From Zopfochytrium polystomum (taxonomy: Eukaryota > Chytridiomycota > Chytridiomycetes > Chytridiales > Chytridiaceae), in contig JAIVFJ010000256.1 of assembly GCA_025765615.1 (NCBI GenBank), positions 1 through 64,000 on the forward strand: 64,000 nucleotides of DNA. The letters run 5' to 3'. Position numbers and translations under genes: made by a program. Position 1 is the first letter of the stretch; each line of letters starts with the position of its first letter. The notes beneath the pieces are model-generated. The model searched no databases, was not told the DNA's origin, and saw only the letters and a list, made by a program, of their open reading frames with translations. This document shows positions 19,641-32,075 of this stretch, in pieces.

Positions 19641-21310
19641 CGAATTTTTAGTTCCCTGAGACGCTTCAGGTCGTCCCAAACAATCCCGCACACGATTGGA
19701 AACCTTTCTGCTCTTGACAATGGCTGTAAATCTGTTTCAAGCCAAGGGGAAAACGGCTATTCTCCAGCTTAGCACCGTTTGTGGCTCTTTTACTGCATGC
19801 AAGTAGGTTCTCCGATTCTCGACTGTGTTACTAGTAAGCTCGTAAAGTCCCTTTCGTGAAATCTTAGCAGTAACGCCGCGGATGCTGGCGCCATTGCGTG
19901 CATAATGGTGAGCGATCAGAATTTCAAAGGAAGCTGGACCGGATCCGAGCGAATCCACACAGCTGGTGTTGAGCTCGCAACAGGAGTGCTCGCAACCTCG
20001 CCGAATGCGACCCTTGTCGTGACGAGAAGCTTCAAAGAATGACTACTTTCGGTGCGAACACCGCCACCTCATTCTCCTCACCGGGGCTCGACCCGGAACT
20101 GCACGTGAAGCCGGACTTGGGTGGCATCGGGGATTCCATTTACACCGTGGTTTCTCCGATTAAATCGGGAACTGCGTACGGGTTCTTCGGCGGAACTTCA
20201 GCGGCAGCACCTTATCTGGCGGGTTCGATCGCGTTGCTTCTCCAGCAACAGCGGAGCAGAACCTTTGAAGAATTGCAAGCTGCAGTGGTGAACAATGCGA
20301 CCCCTTCCCCATTCTTCAATGCCACAGCAAACCCTGCAGTCCAACTTTCGACCCAAAGTCATCGACTCTGTGGCGGTCCAGGTCACGGGCCTGGTGAATG
20401 TATACGACGCAGCGATCGCAAAAGACGAGGATCACTCCGCAAAGCAACCACCAACCAAGAAACAGAAACTGTGGGAGACGCTGGTCCAGATCAACCTGCC
20501 ACCTACACTGTCAAAGCGCGAAGCAACAAAACCGTGACCGTCCGGTTCACAGCGCCAAAGGCACTTCCAGGTCAACGATTCCCAATCTATTCAGGCTACC
20601 TCGCAGTGTCCAACAACCTTGACGCAACCGTTCAACACGTTCCATACGCCGGAGTGGTCGGCAACTGGACCGACGCGCCAGTGCTGGCGAAGCAGTCGAC
20701 CGAATTTTCTCCGAAGATCGGGTGCTACAAGGACGAGGGCGGTGTTACACCGGTCAAGAGCGAGTTCCAGTTCAACGGGACAGACTCGCAGATCAATTGC
20801 ATCTTACCGATCAGCTCAACACGCGGCTGCTGTTTGGGGAAGTCGTACATGGGTCAAGACCCCGCCGTCCTTCAGTTCCTGAAAGACAACGGGCTGTCCA
20901 ATCGATCGCTGATCGGCAAGCCGAAACAAGGTGTCGCAGCGGGCGTCGCGTTGATGAGCGGTTTCCTCATGTGGCGCGTCGCGTCGAGGCAGACTTTTAT
21001 GACGACCCGCGTCCAGACGGTCGGGGCTCCGGGCAATTCGCAGTTCCGGGGCGACGTTGCGGTGCCGTCTACGATTGTGACCGTGACGACGGCAACGTCT
21101 TTCAACTTCACATAGGCCTCGCTGCCTCCTGGCGATTACAAGCTTCGCATTAAGGCGCTTAAGCGTTTTGGTGCCATTTTCAAGCCTCGACGATGATGAG
21201 TCATTTGACGTGAGTGTGTCCAAAGTTGTTATGGGCTTTTAGCTCACTCCCACTTTAACTTTGGGTTCAGATCGTGGACATTCCAGCGGTCAAGATTGTT
21301 TACTAACAGT
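19641..21310 (+). pseudogene. Subtilase copy A, 5'-truncated pseudogene
   Basis: Homology to the intact copy at 25593-28696 starts at its position ~26820, so the regions carrying the catalytic Asp, His and oxyanion Asn are absent. The catalytic Ser region is present (FFGGTSAAAPYLAG). Soon after it the frame shifts, and about 170 bp present in the intact copy (between the Ser domain and the TVGDAGPDQP segment) are deleted. A TAG stop at 21113 replaces a Lys codon. The intron before NAADAGA is retained, showing DNA-level duplication rather than retroposition. The segment 20560-21060 is almost identical to the intact copy while the part upstream is clearly more diverged. Confidence 0.85.
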
Positions 21311-21699
21311 TTAAGGGATGGATCATGCCCTATCCTGATTGACTTTTGAAACCATTGTGCCTTTGGTTTGAGGTGCGGTTACTGGCCTTCTTAATGGAAT
21401 ATTTTTCATTCTATCTTTGGCTGCTATTACCGATGACCGACGATAACAGATTGGATTTCATTTTATTTTTGTTTGGGGACACTTCGAAATGAGCAGTATT
21501 TTTTCCAATTTCGGTGCTTCGACACTGCCGCAGCTCTTCAGCCAGCCAATTAAAATACGAACGCAATCACGTCGGGCACCTCGCAGCATTCCTTGGGTTG
21601 GTCGACGCACCCAGGCCTGAGCGCCGCGCGATTGGCAAGCTGTCAGACCAAAGTGCGCGTTTGTGTTGCGGTTTGTGTGGGATCATCCGGTTGTCCAAC

Positions 21700-24390
21700 T
21701 GAGTGCTGGCCCCTCACATTGCCCTGGTGGAGTTCCCTCCTGGCCCGAACTGCAACACCGCCAGTCGAGTCTCGAGTTTGCTCAATGCAAAAGGCGTGTA
21801 GTTCAAGCCACGGACTGAAGCCAACACATCGCTGTTTTGCGGTGTTGAGAATTGGAAGGAACTGCACACGTGAATGAGATGAAGATTCTCCCACTTATAT
21901 TGAGGAAGGATGACGAGAGAGGGACATTGGGGGACGGCGACGAGGAAGGAGGGCAGCGTCACAAACCTGCACACGCAAATGAGATGAAGATTCTACCACA
22001 CGGTGTGTGACTTGGAAATTGGCATAAACAGAGAGGGAAGAGAATGGACAAACACGTGAGAGGAAAAGGAGCAGAGAAAAAGAGGTCTAAAGTCTAAAAG
22101 TCAACATGCGGCTTCTACTTCGAGTTGAACGACCAAACCGACGTTGGTGAGTACATTTTTTTATTGAGTGACTCTTCCGTCGATCTGAGCCATTTCTCAC
22201 CTTGACGTCCCCACCCCTCGCTCTGCTGCACGACGTCGTTACCTGCATCTTTCAGCTGCGGATCACGTCGCCTCCTTGCAATCGGGTGGCGCAACGCTTC
22301 ATCCCATTTATTCCCACCAGCGCATTATGAGGACTGGCGGAGTCAACGCATCCATCACTCGAGAACCTGTCCACTCTGCCACTGGCGTTTTATAGGCACG
22401 TGAAAAGCTGGGCCTTGACGGCAGAGGCATCAAACTTGCTATGTCGACGACGGAATCTACTACAAGCACCCAGCGTTGGGCGGTTGCTTCGGCTCTACCT
22501 GCCGCATTCGGCTGGGATTTCATTCGCGACGATTACGTCACGATGCAAGAAGTAAAACCCGACGGGACCCGCTCAACACATGCAATTACGGAACGAGCGT
22601 TGCTGGCGTCGCAGCCGCCGATGGGAGCAACATTATGGCAGAAGGGTTCGTCTCCGGGGTCCCTTTTTCCGGCCGCGCCCGCAGCCACACTCCGCGCGTG
22701 AAAAATCGTTTCGTGCGCGGGACAGACTTTAGAACCGCCGCAATCTTCGCAACGGTGCAGACGTCATAAACATGTCCTTCAGCGGCAGCCAGAACTATGC
22801 CGACGAAGATAAAGTGGCTTCCAATGGCCACATGGTGGTCGGAAGCGCTGGAAACGACTATATTGCTGGGATGTTCCTCGCGGGCGGACCGGGACAACCA
22901 GCTTCATTTTCGGCGGCGACATTCGAGCCTCCAGAATTTTGGTCGTATTATCTGACAATCGACTGCAAGGAATACGGGTGATCGGCCAGGGATCTTTTGT
23001 CAAACTTATCGTTCCCCCAAACTCTCCAAATAGTCCCAAATAATCCCTCTGTAATTGGGAACCTTTCTGTCATCGACGGTGGCTGCGTATCCGTAAATAG
23101 CGCTGTCAAGGGAAAAACCGCACTTCTCTAGTTTGGCACCGTCTGCGGCTCTTCCACTGCAAGCCAGTATGTGCCTGGTGTGCTATGGTGTCGGTTTACT
23201 CACAAAAGTCATCTCCAACTTCCCCTTCACAATTGTAACGCCGCGGACGCTGGCGCCATTGCGTGCTTAATGGTCAGTGCCATGAATTTAAAAGTGGCTG
23301 GACTGGATCCCATCGAATTCCCACAGCGGGGTGTTGAGCTGGCCACTGGGGTACTGCTTGCCAGTTCGCCTAAAGCTTAAGAGAATGACTACTTTCTGTG
23401 CGCCCAGCGTCACCTCTTCTCCTCACCGGGACTCGACCCAGAACTTCATCTGAAGTCAGATCTAGCCGGTATCGGGGAGGCCATTTACACGGTGGTTTTC
23501 CCCATAAAATCAGGCACAGCGTACAATTTTTTCGATGGAACTTCGGCCGCTTCACCTTAACCTGCGGGTTCGATCGCGTTGCTTCTCCAGCAGCAATGGA
23601 AGAAACTCTTGAAGAATTGCAAGCTGCGCTCCTCAACAATGCGACCCCTTCGCCATTTTTCATTTTTTTTAATATTGTTCCAGCCCTGAAGGGGCTGACG
23701 GGAAGAGAAAGAGCCATCAACAGTGAACCGATCTAGACTATGTCCAGGTATCACCTCAGCAAACCCACCCCATGCACTACGGACTGGACTGACGCGCTCG
23801 TTCTGGCAATGCAGTCCACCGAGTTTACGCCCAAGTCGGGTGCTACGAGGACGAGGGCGAAGTCACGCCCGACAAGAGGGGATTCCAGTTTAACGAGACA
23901 GCGTCTCAGATCAACTTCTTCGCACCGATGAGCTCCACACGCGGCTGCTGTTTGCCAAAATTGCGTACAAGAGTCACGACCCACCGCCCTGCAGTTCCTG
24001 GCCGACAACGGGCTGTCCAATCGATTGCTCATTGGGGCACCGAAACGAGGTGTCGCTGCGGTGTTGCGCTGATGAACGGCTTCGAGCTATGGGGCTTCGC
24101 GTCGAGGGAAACCTTCTGGGCCTTCCAGATTCAGTCAGTTGGGACTCCGGGGAACCTTCAATTCTCAAGCGACGTTGCCGTCGTCGATTGCCATCCCGCC
24201 GTGCACAAAGGTCACCGTTCCTGCTGGCGATTATAAGCTTCGCCTGAAAGCGCTTAAGCATTTTGCTCCGTTTTCGAAGTTCGACGATGACGAGTCATAT
24301 GAGGTGAGTGAAGCGAAGTTCTCGTTACTCCGTCGTTTTGTTGCAGATTGTCGATGCGATGTTTCAACACTCTAAAATTGTTTATTAATA
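21700..24390 (+). pseudogene. Subtilase copy B, full-length but decayed
   Basis: The copy can be aligned from the first exon (PHIALVEFPP region) to the last exon. It carries many stops, indels and internal losses. At about 22446 a deleted base disrupts the catalytic Asp region, and the segment holding the catalytic His is missing near 22590. The Ser region at 23540 reads FDGTSAASP then a stop. A 264-bp solo LTR (21843-22106) interrupts the first exon. The introns are still recognisable. The copy cannot make a protease. Confidence 0.85.
21843..22106. mobile_element. Second solo LTR (264 bp) inside subtilase copy B
   Basis: The insert begins TGTTGAGAATTGG and ends AGTCAACA (inverted TGTTGA/TCAACA tips). 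It is bracketed by the 5-bp repeat TGCGG (21838-21842 and 22107-22111). Removing it and one repeat restores the reading seen in the intact subtilase (CTGTTTTGCGGCTTCT). It contains two diverged direct copies of a 30-bp motif with core GAGATGAAGATTCT, about 105 bp apart. It shares no obvious similarity with the LTR at 6976-7282, so it belongs to another family. Confidence 0.85.
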
Positions 24391-24786
24391 ATGAAATTGT
24401 CGGAACCGAACTTTCTGATAAAGCAGTATACACCGTGTTCCTCCGTGTTTACATTTCCCGCACGAAGTGATCGGAGCGTGGTCGGCTGATTGAAGAAAAT
24501 ACCTTTCCATCCGGCTTAAACCGCCCGGACATGACGCTGGCCATTTCGGTGTTCGTTGTAGTCAAGTTCATCTCCACCGTCGTCGGTCATCGATGACTAA
24601 TCAATTTTCAGTTCTGTTGACGATTCCCGATGCTGGTAGCGCCTGTTTCCAGTGGGCATGCGGTGGATGAACGTGCCCGCCTGTCTTCCATTAGGGCCTG
24701 TTACACTGGACTATTTGATGTCCATCCGAACTTGTCAATTGACGTACCTTCCTTCAGCATTTCCTTCAACCTGCTTCGTGGGGCGA

Positions 24787-25230
24787 TGGCGTCGGTCGCA
24801 CCCGAGCGCAACGAGCTGAAGGCGGAGTACGACGCATGCTTCAACAAGTGGTGTGGCAATAAGTTCCTTAAGGGTGTTTCGACCAGCGAGTGGGCAACCC
24901 AGAGTCGATTGGCATCACTCTCATTTATGGCACAATCGGACCAGCACTGGTGGATTTTTTCTTTCCAGATGAGTTGCTCAGACAATCGAGGACTGTTGAG
25001 CAAACGAGTGGCAAGCGGCAGGTCGCAGCGAGCGAGTTGCGCGTATTGCTTGCCGGCGTCTTCGGGCGGTGTTTGGCATCCACCCGCCGCCGCTGCCGAC
25101 GCCAACCACCGCGCCGCTACCATCAAGATTTACAAAAAATTTCGCTGCCGTCCAACGGTGGAAGCCCGCCCGAATGCGAACGTCATCACGCTAGATCGGT
25201 CGGCTTCGTGAACGAGGCCCAGAAATAATC
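24787..25230 (+). pseudogene. Degenerate Mdm35/TRIAP1-like fragment
   Basis: A frame beginning with ATG at 24787 reads MASVAPERNELKAEYDACFN then KWCGNKFLKG, closely matching the start of Mdm35/TRIAP1. Those are small twin-CX9C proteins of the mitochondrial intermembrane space that escort the lipid-transfer protein Ups1. In that family a Cys precedes the NELK-like segment; here it is Arg. The second CX9C helix cannot be found in any frame with a plausible splice. The region after FLKG diverges into unrelated sequence. I read it as a decayed copy lodged between subtilase copies B and C. A functional variant with unusual downstream exons is less likely. Confidence 0.5.
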
Positions 25231-25249
25231 GAACGCCTTATTATTATTT

Positions 25250-25592
25250 ATTTGTTTTTGTTAAAGAACACCACAACACAGCTCAGTTCATGTCCTTTTT
25301 CAACGGAAAAGTTTGGTTTGGTTGATTGCTTTGTTTTCTGTTTTGGGTGAAAGGGGGCACCGAAAAAGGAAACTTGAACTGAAGAGCGAACAAAGAACGA
25401 AAGGAAGAAAATTTTCTCTGGTTTGTTTGGAAGACACCACCACCCACCCCCCGCTTCCGCAGTAGTCAACAGCTTCCGCCCGACGGACGGCAGACCCTCT
25501 CGGCTTGTGTTAATAATTCACAGCGCGGTATTTCAATACGCAGAAACGCCCAACAAAGACGGAAAGAGAAAAAAAAATAGGCATCATCACTT
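25250..25592. other. Promoter region of the intact subtilase
   Basis: A region rich in A and T runs precedes the start codon at 25593. No distinct promoter motif or gene could be assigned. Confidence 0.3.
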
Positions 25593-28500
25593 ATGGTCCG
25601 GCTACCCCTCCTCCGCGTCTGCCTCCCCTGCAGCGGCGGCCGCGCCCTTTTGGCGGCCTTCCTCGCGACCGCGACCGCCGTCCTCACCGGACTCTCAGCC
25701 GACGTCGCCGCTGCCGGCGACTTTCGAGGGGGCGTTGTTCGGTTGTCGGAGAGGGTGCTGGCTCCTCACATTGCATTGGTCGAGTTTCCTCCTGGCCAAG
25801 ACTGCGACCCTGCTGCCCGAGTCTCAAGCGTGCTCAACGAGACAGGAGTGTCCTTCAAGCCACGGACCGTCACGAACACGTCGCTGTTTTGCGGCTTCTC
25901 CTTCGAGTTGAACGACCAAACCGATGCTGGTGAGTGAAAATTTTTTTTGAGTGCCGTTTGGTCGGGGCTTAATCGGTCAAGCTCATGCAATCTTCAGCTG
26001 CCGACCATGTCGCCTCTTTGTTTTCCGGTGGCGCAACAATTCATCCCATTTATTCCCAGCAGCGCATTATGACGACTGGACAGATTACCACTGCCGCGAC
26101 GTCTGCTGTCGGACTCAACGCATCCATCACTCGGGACCCTGTCCACTCTGCCACTGGCGTTTACGAAGCACGGGAAAAGCTGGGCCTTGACGGCAGAGGC
26201 ATTAAAATTGCTATTATCGACGACGGAATGTACTACAAGCACCCGGCGCTTGGCGGTTGCTTCGGTCCCGGCTGCCGCGTCGCATTTGGCTGGGACTTTG
26301 TGGGCGATGATTACGACACGACGCAAGAACTGAAACCCGACGGGGACCCGCTCAACACTTGCAAAGGGGGCTCCCACGGAACAAGTGTTGCTGGCGTCGC
26401 AGCCGCTGACGGCACCAACATCACGGCAGAAGGATTCGTCCCCGCAGTTCCATTTTCCGGCGTCGCACCAGCAGCCACACTGGGAGCGTACAAAATCACT
26501 TCGTGCGCGGGCATTATTTTCACCGATGTGATTACAGCCGCAATCTTCCGCGCCGCTGCGGATGGCGCAGACGTCATAAACTTGTCGTTGGGCGGCGGCC
26601 AGAACTATCCCGACGATATCACGACGATCGCCGCTGACAGGGTGGCCGCAGATGGCCACTTCGTGGTCGGAAGCGCCGGAAATAACTTTGTTGCAGGGAT
26701 GTTCACCGCCGCCGGGCCAGGGCAATCAATTAAAGCCTTTTCGGCAACGGCGTTCGAGCCTCCAGAAGCGTGGTCAAACTACCTGACCATTGACGGCAAG
26801 GAATACCAGTGGGAGGGTGGTTTTTTGGCAAATTTTTCGTTCCCCCAGGCGCTCCAGGTCGTCCCAAACAATCCTCGCGCAATTGGGAACCTTTCGGCAC
26901 TTGACGATGGCTGTAAATCTGTTTCAAGCGCTGTCAAGGGAAAAACGGCGATTCTCCAGCTTGGCACCGTCTGCGGCTCTCTCACTGCATGCAAGTATGT
27001 ACAGTGATTCTCGATTGTGATTCGTCCCCTTGAGCTCATAAACCTGTTACAACTATTATTCTTTCAATAGTAACGCTGCGGACGCTGGCGCTGTTGCATG
27101 CATAATGGTCAGCGATCAGAATTTCAAAGGAAGCTGGGTTGGATCCGATCGAATCCCCACAGCGGGGGTTGAACTCGCGACTGGAGTCCTGCTCGCCACT
27201 TCACCGAACGCGACCGTTGTCATCTACCAAGAGCTTAGGAAAGTGGCAACTTTTGGTGCGAAAACCATCTCCTCCCAATCCTCGCTAGGCCTCGACCCTG
27301 AACTGCACTTGAAGCCGGACTTGGGCGGAATCGGCGGCCCTACGTACACGTCGATTTCACCCGTTCAAGCGGGCACTGCCTACGGGTTCTTCGCAGGATC
27401 TTCAGCGGCTGCACCTTATGTGGCGGGTTCAATCGCCTTGCTCCTCCAGCAGCAACGGAACGGAACTTTTGAAGAATTGCAAGCTGCCCTGCTGAACAAT
27501 GCGACCCCTTCGCCGTTTTTCAACGCCACAGCAAACCCTGCCAGTCCAACTTTCGACCCCAAAGTCATCGATTCTGTGGCGGTCCAGGGCGCTGGCCTGG
27601 TGAATGTGTACAACGCAGCGATCGCAAAGACGAGGGTCACTCCCGCAAAACTTGGATTGAATGACACCTCCAGGATGCTCCAGAGCTACTCCGTCACCAT
27701 CGAGAATTTGAACGACAAGGACATAGTTTATACCGTCAGTCATGTCAAAGCATTGACTTATGCTCCGTTGAGAACGGGAGAAGACGCAATGCTCACTCAA
27801 CGCCAGCTCCACGCAACCACCAACCAGGCGAAAGTAACAGTGGGAGACGCTGGTCCGGACCAACCTGCCACCTACAAGGTCAAAGCGAGAAGCAATAAAA
27901 CGGTGACAGTTCGCTTCACAGCACCAAAGGCACTGCCAGGTCAACGATTCCCAATCTATTCAGGCTACCTCGCAGTGTCCAACAACCTTGACGCAACCGT
28001 TCAACACGTTCCATACGCCGGAGTGGTCGGCAACTGGACCGACGCGCCAGTGCTGGCGAAGCAGTCGACCGAATTTTCTCCGAAGATCGGCTGCTACGAG
28101 GACGAGGGCGGTGTTACACCGGTCAAGAGCGGGTTCCAGTTCAACGGGACAGACTCGCAGATCAACTGCTACGCGCCAATCAGCTCCACTACTCGGCTTC
28201 TGTTTGGGGAAGTCGCGTACATGGGTCGCGACTCTGCCGTCCTTCAGTTCCTGAAAGACAACGGTCTGTCCAATCGATCGCTCATAGGCAAGCCGAAACG
28301 AGGCATCGCGGCCGGTGTCGCGTTAATGAACGGTTTACTCATGTGGGGAGTCGCGTCGAGGCAGACTTTTATGACGACCCGCGTTCAGTCGGTCGGGATT
28401 CCGGGGAATTTGCGGTTCTGGGGCGACGTTGCGGTGCCGTCTACGATTGTGACCGCAACGACGGCATCGTCTTTCAACTTTACGAAGGTCTCGCTTCCTC

Positions 28501-28696
28501 CTGGCGATTACAAGCTTCGCATCAAGGCGCTTAAGCACTTTGTGCCATTTTCAAGCCTTGACGATGACGAGTCATTCGATGTAAGTGGGGCTAAGTTCCT
28601 GTTCTTCATGTGATTTACGTCAATCATGTATGGCTCACGGCTTCGTTTCCTTTGTTGCAGATTATCGATGTTCCAACCGTCAAGATTGTTTACTGA
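25593..28696 (+). CDS. Subtilisin-like serine protease (S8, Vpr-like), intact copy C
   Basis: Four exons (25593-25929, 25998-26994, 27071-28580, 28661-28696) give 960 codons including the stop. A hydrophobic N-terminus (LLAAFLATATAVLTGLSADVAAA) suggests secretion. The first ~150 residues after it resemble an inhibitory propeptide. The catalytic triad is visible: Asp about 187 (IAIIDDGMYYKHPALGG), His about 239 (GGSHGTSVAGVAAADG) and Ser about 556 (FFAGSSAAAPYVAGS), with the oxyanion Asn in VVGSAGNN. Between His/Asn and Ser lies an inserted protease-associated-type region. After the Ser domain come Fn3-like segments (VTVRFTAPKALP). This layout matches the minor extracellular protease Vpr / PA-domain subtilases, which are secreted and expanded in animal-associated fungi. 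It is the only one of four tandem copies that is uninterrupted. Confidence 0.9.
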
Positions 28697-29240
28697 GAAG
28701 AACACAATAAAATTTTTTTCAACTCTAGTTGCTCGGCGAAACCGTGAGATTAGTAACTTGAACTTCCAGCATGACATTATGATGTGCAAGCGATACCATG
28801 TTTCCTTTGTATATTGATACACGGATAGGGTGAACCACAACCGCTGGAGGCGGAGACTCTATCGAAAATGACAGGATGAGCCGAAGATACAGTGCCTCTA
28901 ATTTGTTGATATTGGGCTGTTGACGAAATTTCTGCTTTTTTCCGATCATCCAATCTTCACATGAAACCAAGTAGATCGGTGCAAAAGTCAAGATGTCATA
29001 GTTGAGAAGAGCCTCGGAAGGTTGGAAGAGGGGTTAGACGTTTCAATTGGAATACAGGGGTGTGTGAAAAAGGACAGAGAATTGAAATACAGGGTGCGTG
29101 ACGAAGGCAGAGGGGTAAAAACTGGGGCGCGGGGTGGTCCAAAGCAACATAGCGAGGAGGCTTAGTGTTTTTTGTGGTTAGAAGGAGGCTTCATCTGGCG
29201 CGGCCATTTTATTCGATTCCGAAGGGACTGGATCCTTCAT
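28697..29240. other. Spacer between subtilase copies C and D
   Basis: No gene is recognised. Around 29046-29095 the phrase AATTGGAATACAGGGGTGTGTGA recurs in diverged form, giving a short direct repeat that could be LTR debris but lacks clear ends. Confidence 0.35.
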
Positions 29241-30064
29241 GCCGTATTTGCTGTAAAGGCAACCACCAGCCAAGCGACTGTAACAGTGGGAGACGCTGGT
29301 CCGGACCAACCCGCTACTTGCACCGTCAAAGCGAGAAGCAATAAAACCGTGACAGTCCGATTCACACCGCCAAAGGCACTTCCCAACGCTTCGGTCTTTT
29401 CAGGCTCCAACAACATCGATGCAACCGTTCAGCACGTTCCGTACGCCGGAGTGGTCGGCAATTGGCGCCAGTGCTGGCAAAGCAGTCGACCGAGTTTTCG
29501 CCAAGGATCGGGACGAGGGCGCCGTGACAACGGTCACGAGCGGGTTCCAGTTTAACGGGACAGCCTCTCAGATCAACTGTATTTGCCGATCAGCTCCACC
29601 ACGTGGCGGCTGTTTGCCGAAGTTGCGTACACGGGTCGCGACCCAACATGCTGCAGTTCCTGGCCGACAACGAGATGTCCAATCGATCGCTTATCGGAAC
29701 ACCGAAACGAGGTGTCGTGTCGCAATGATGGGCTTGCTGCGGTGGGGCATCGCGTCGAGGCAGACTTTTGTGACGACCCGGACCGAGGCGGTTGGGCCTC
29801 CGGGGAATTCTCCAGTCTGGGGCGACGCTGCAGTACCATCTTCGATTGTGGCCGGGTCGACGGCGACGTCTTTCAACTTCACGCTGGTCTTGCTTCCTCC
29901 TGGCGATTACAAGCTTCGCATCAAAGGGCTCAAACACTTTTTGCCGTTTTCAAGGCTTGACGATGATGAGTCGTTCGACGTGAGTGCGTCGAAGTTGTTT
30001 TGTTGTTTTAGCTTGCTCAAACTTTCCCTTTGGCTTCAGACCGTGGAAATTCCAGCAGTCTAGA
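29241..30064 (+). pseudogene. Subtilase copy D, 3' fragment
   Basis: The fragment starts at the TVGDAGPDQPAT segment of the intact copy and runs to the last exon, whose splice site and terminal VEIPAV are still visible. The whole protease domain is missing. Small deletions (for example around 29380-29400 and 29465) and frameshifts break the remainder. It lies immediately downstream of the intact copy in the same orientation. Confidence 0.85.
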
Positions 30065-30374
30065 TTGTGTTCTGGTAGCGAATGCAGTCTGCCTTTTTTT
30101 TTTTCTTATTTGAGACATTCAGTCGTTTGGAGCTTCGTGCCCGGCCAAAATAACCGTGTCAGCGCGTTGTCAGTTTAGTAATGAGAAGTTGCAGCATACC
30201 ACAAGCGATTTTTATTTCTCAGACAGGATTGGGTTGTCGGTCTCTTCAAGAGAGAACTGCAGGGCTGTTGTTAAAGCCAAAAACGCTTATCGATCGCAGA
30301 TTTCGCGCTAAAAGTGTCCGAGCAGGACCGATATTGTGCCGATGGAATTCAAGAGCTCCTTTGGAAGAAAACAG
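30065..30374. other. Spacer, nothing recognised
   Basis: This 310-bp stretch lies between the last subtilase fragment and the LRR gene's 3' end. No feature was found. Confidence 0.35.
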
Positions 30375-32075
30375 TTAGTTCTCGAACACGGTCGCGCTTG
30401 CTGCTGGGCCAGGAAGGGCAGGCCCACCAAACCTCCGTACAGCTGCCCTTGCTAATGCCTCCCCCGGCATGTCAATCCCGGACGGGGCCTGCAGCAACCA
30501 TTCTCCCATCGCCTGCCGCACCTTGCCGACTTTGACTGTCCCGTCCTCCCTCCGCTCGATAGTCAGCACCCAGCCCCAACCCTCGACAATTCGAAGCGTC
30601 GGAACACCCAGAGCCATTCGAACGACTGCTACTTCGACTTCCAATTCCACAGATTCTTCACCGCTGGGCTCGAAATGTGGGATCCCAAACGCGATCCCGC
30701 CGTGCAGCGCCTCAATGCGGTCGAACCGACGCAGCGCCACCGCGATTGCGTCGATCCCTGGTTGCTGAGGGTCCCTCGTCCCTCCGGCGTCCAGCCATCG
30801 CACCCCCGGCGCGGCCAGCGCCAACTCAGCGAGGCCGTCGACGCCTGGGTGGATGTTCAGCCCAAGGTGGGTTATCGTCCGCCGAGCGCCAGTTTCCGCG
30901 AGCGCCGCAAGAAAGGCGGCGCGCCAGGGTGCTGGCTCGCCGTGCTTCAGGGGTGGCAGGTCGTCCTCGTCAATGTGTAGGTGCGCATCCTCGGACACGG
31001 TCGGGTGGACGTCGACGCCAGTAAGGCACCAAAGGGGTCGAGTCGGCGGCGCCGCACGGAGAATGACGGCCGACTGCCATGGCACGGCGTGAAGGGTTTG
31101 AAGGTGCGGTAGGGATTCTGGTGACAGCTGAAAAGACCGCCAGGATTCTAAGCCCAGGGCTGGCGACAGGACGAGGTTGGTGAGTGTCGGGTGGGCGTTC
31201 AGGAATCTGGACAAGGACGCGGTGCTGCGGGCCGAACAAACGATAGGCACGTCAGGTGAGGGAGGTGGGCAGTATTCAGGAAGTTGGAAATGTCGACTGC
31301 GGCATCGCGCATGGCGAAACGGATGTGGAGTGACTGAGTTATTGGTGAGTCAATTGACAGAGGCTGACTTTCGCGACTTACCTTCAGCGAAGCAGCATTG
31401 AGTTCAATCAATGACTCCAGGCCTTTTATTCGCTCTTTATGGTCCAAAGAGTCGTAAATCTGATAGGTCGAGATCTCCAGCTGCTCCAAACTCCCAATTT
31501 GGAGAAACTGGTTCCAAGATGCTGTCAGTTTTTGGTCTTTGCTGACACGAAGTAATGTCACCTCTGAGCTTGTGAGCATAGAAGTGAGATTGCAGTCACT
31601 GGGGGGCCCAACATAAGACGTCTGGTCCAAAACACGGAGGCTCCTGAGATATTTGCAGCGCCGTACCGCGGCCCACAACGCGTCTGCTTTGGACGGTGCG
31701 TTCTCTCGCCACCACACGAAGCTGCAAAGGTTCGGCATATTCCCGAGAGCACTAATCAAGGACATCTCTGGATCTGCGTCAGGAGGCGCGTCATCTTGGT
31801 TCTTGCGGCGAACCGCCTCAATTTCCGCTGGGAACGACCTCAGGGAATAATTAGGAAATGACGTAGACCCAATATTCTCACTCGGGGTTGGCGGTCCAAT
31901 AGCTTACGCCGGGATGATCCCGGGTGATTTCGAGCACGCGAACAGATGCAGCAGCGGAGGCTATCGGATCGCCAGGCCGAGCGCGTGCGATCGCCGCCCA
32001 GGCCCAGGAGGCAGTACGGAGTCTGCCACGAATGATCACAGTGGAAAGGGGCGCAGTCATCGACATACAATGCAA
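30375..32075 (-). CDS. Leucine-rich-repeat protein of an F-box-type fungal family
   Basis: At least three exons: about 31882-32075 (ending SYWTANPE), a second reading FPAEIEAVRRK through NMPNLCSFVWWRENAP, and a third starting at SLHIRFAMRDAAVDIS. Leucine-spaced phrases such as LISALGNMPNLCSFVWW, LRSLRVLD, LEQLEIST, LPHLTCLSF and FLNAHPTLTNLVLSP match large fungal families of F-box/LRR-like proteins, which usually act as substrate adaptors or have unknown roles. No F-box was seen, and the 5' exon may be missing. Near 31205 the frame must change by one base (a missing base) between LSFVRPAAP and SLSRFLNAHP; the rest of the 291-codon frame to the stop is clean. It ends about 310 bp from the subtilase fragment and follows the MAO gene by about 145 bp on the same strand. 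Confidence 0.6.
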
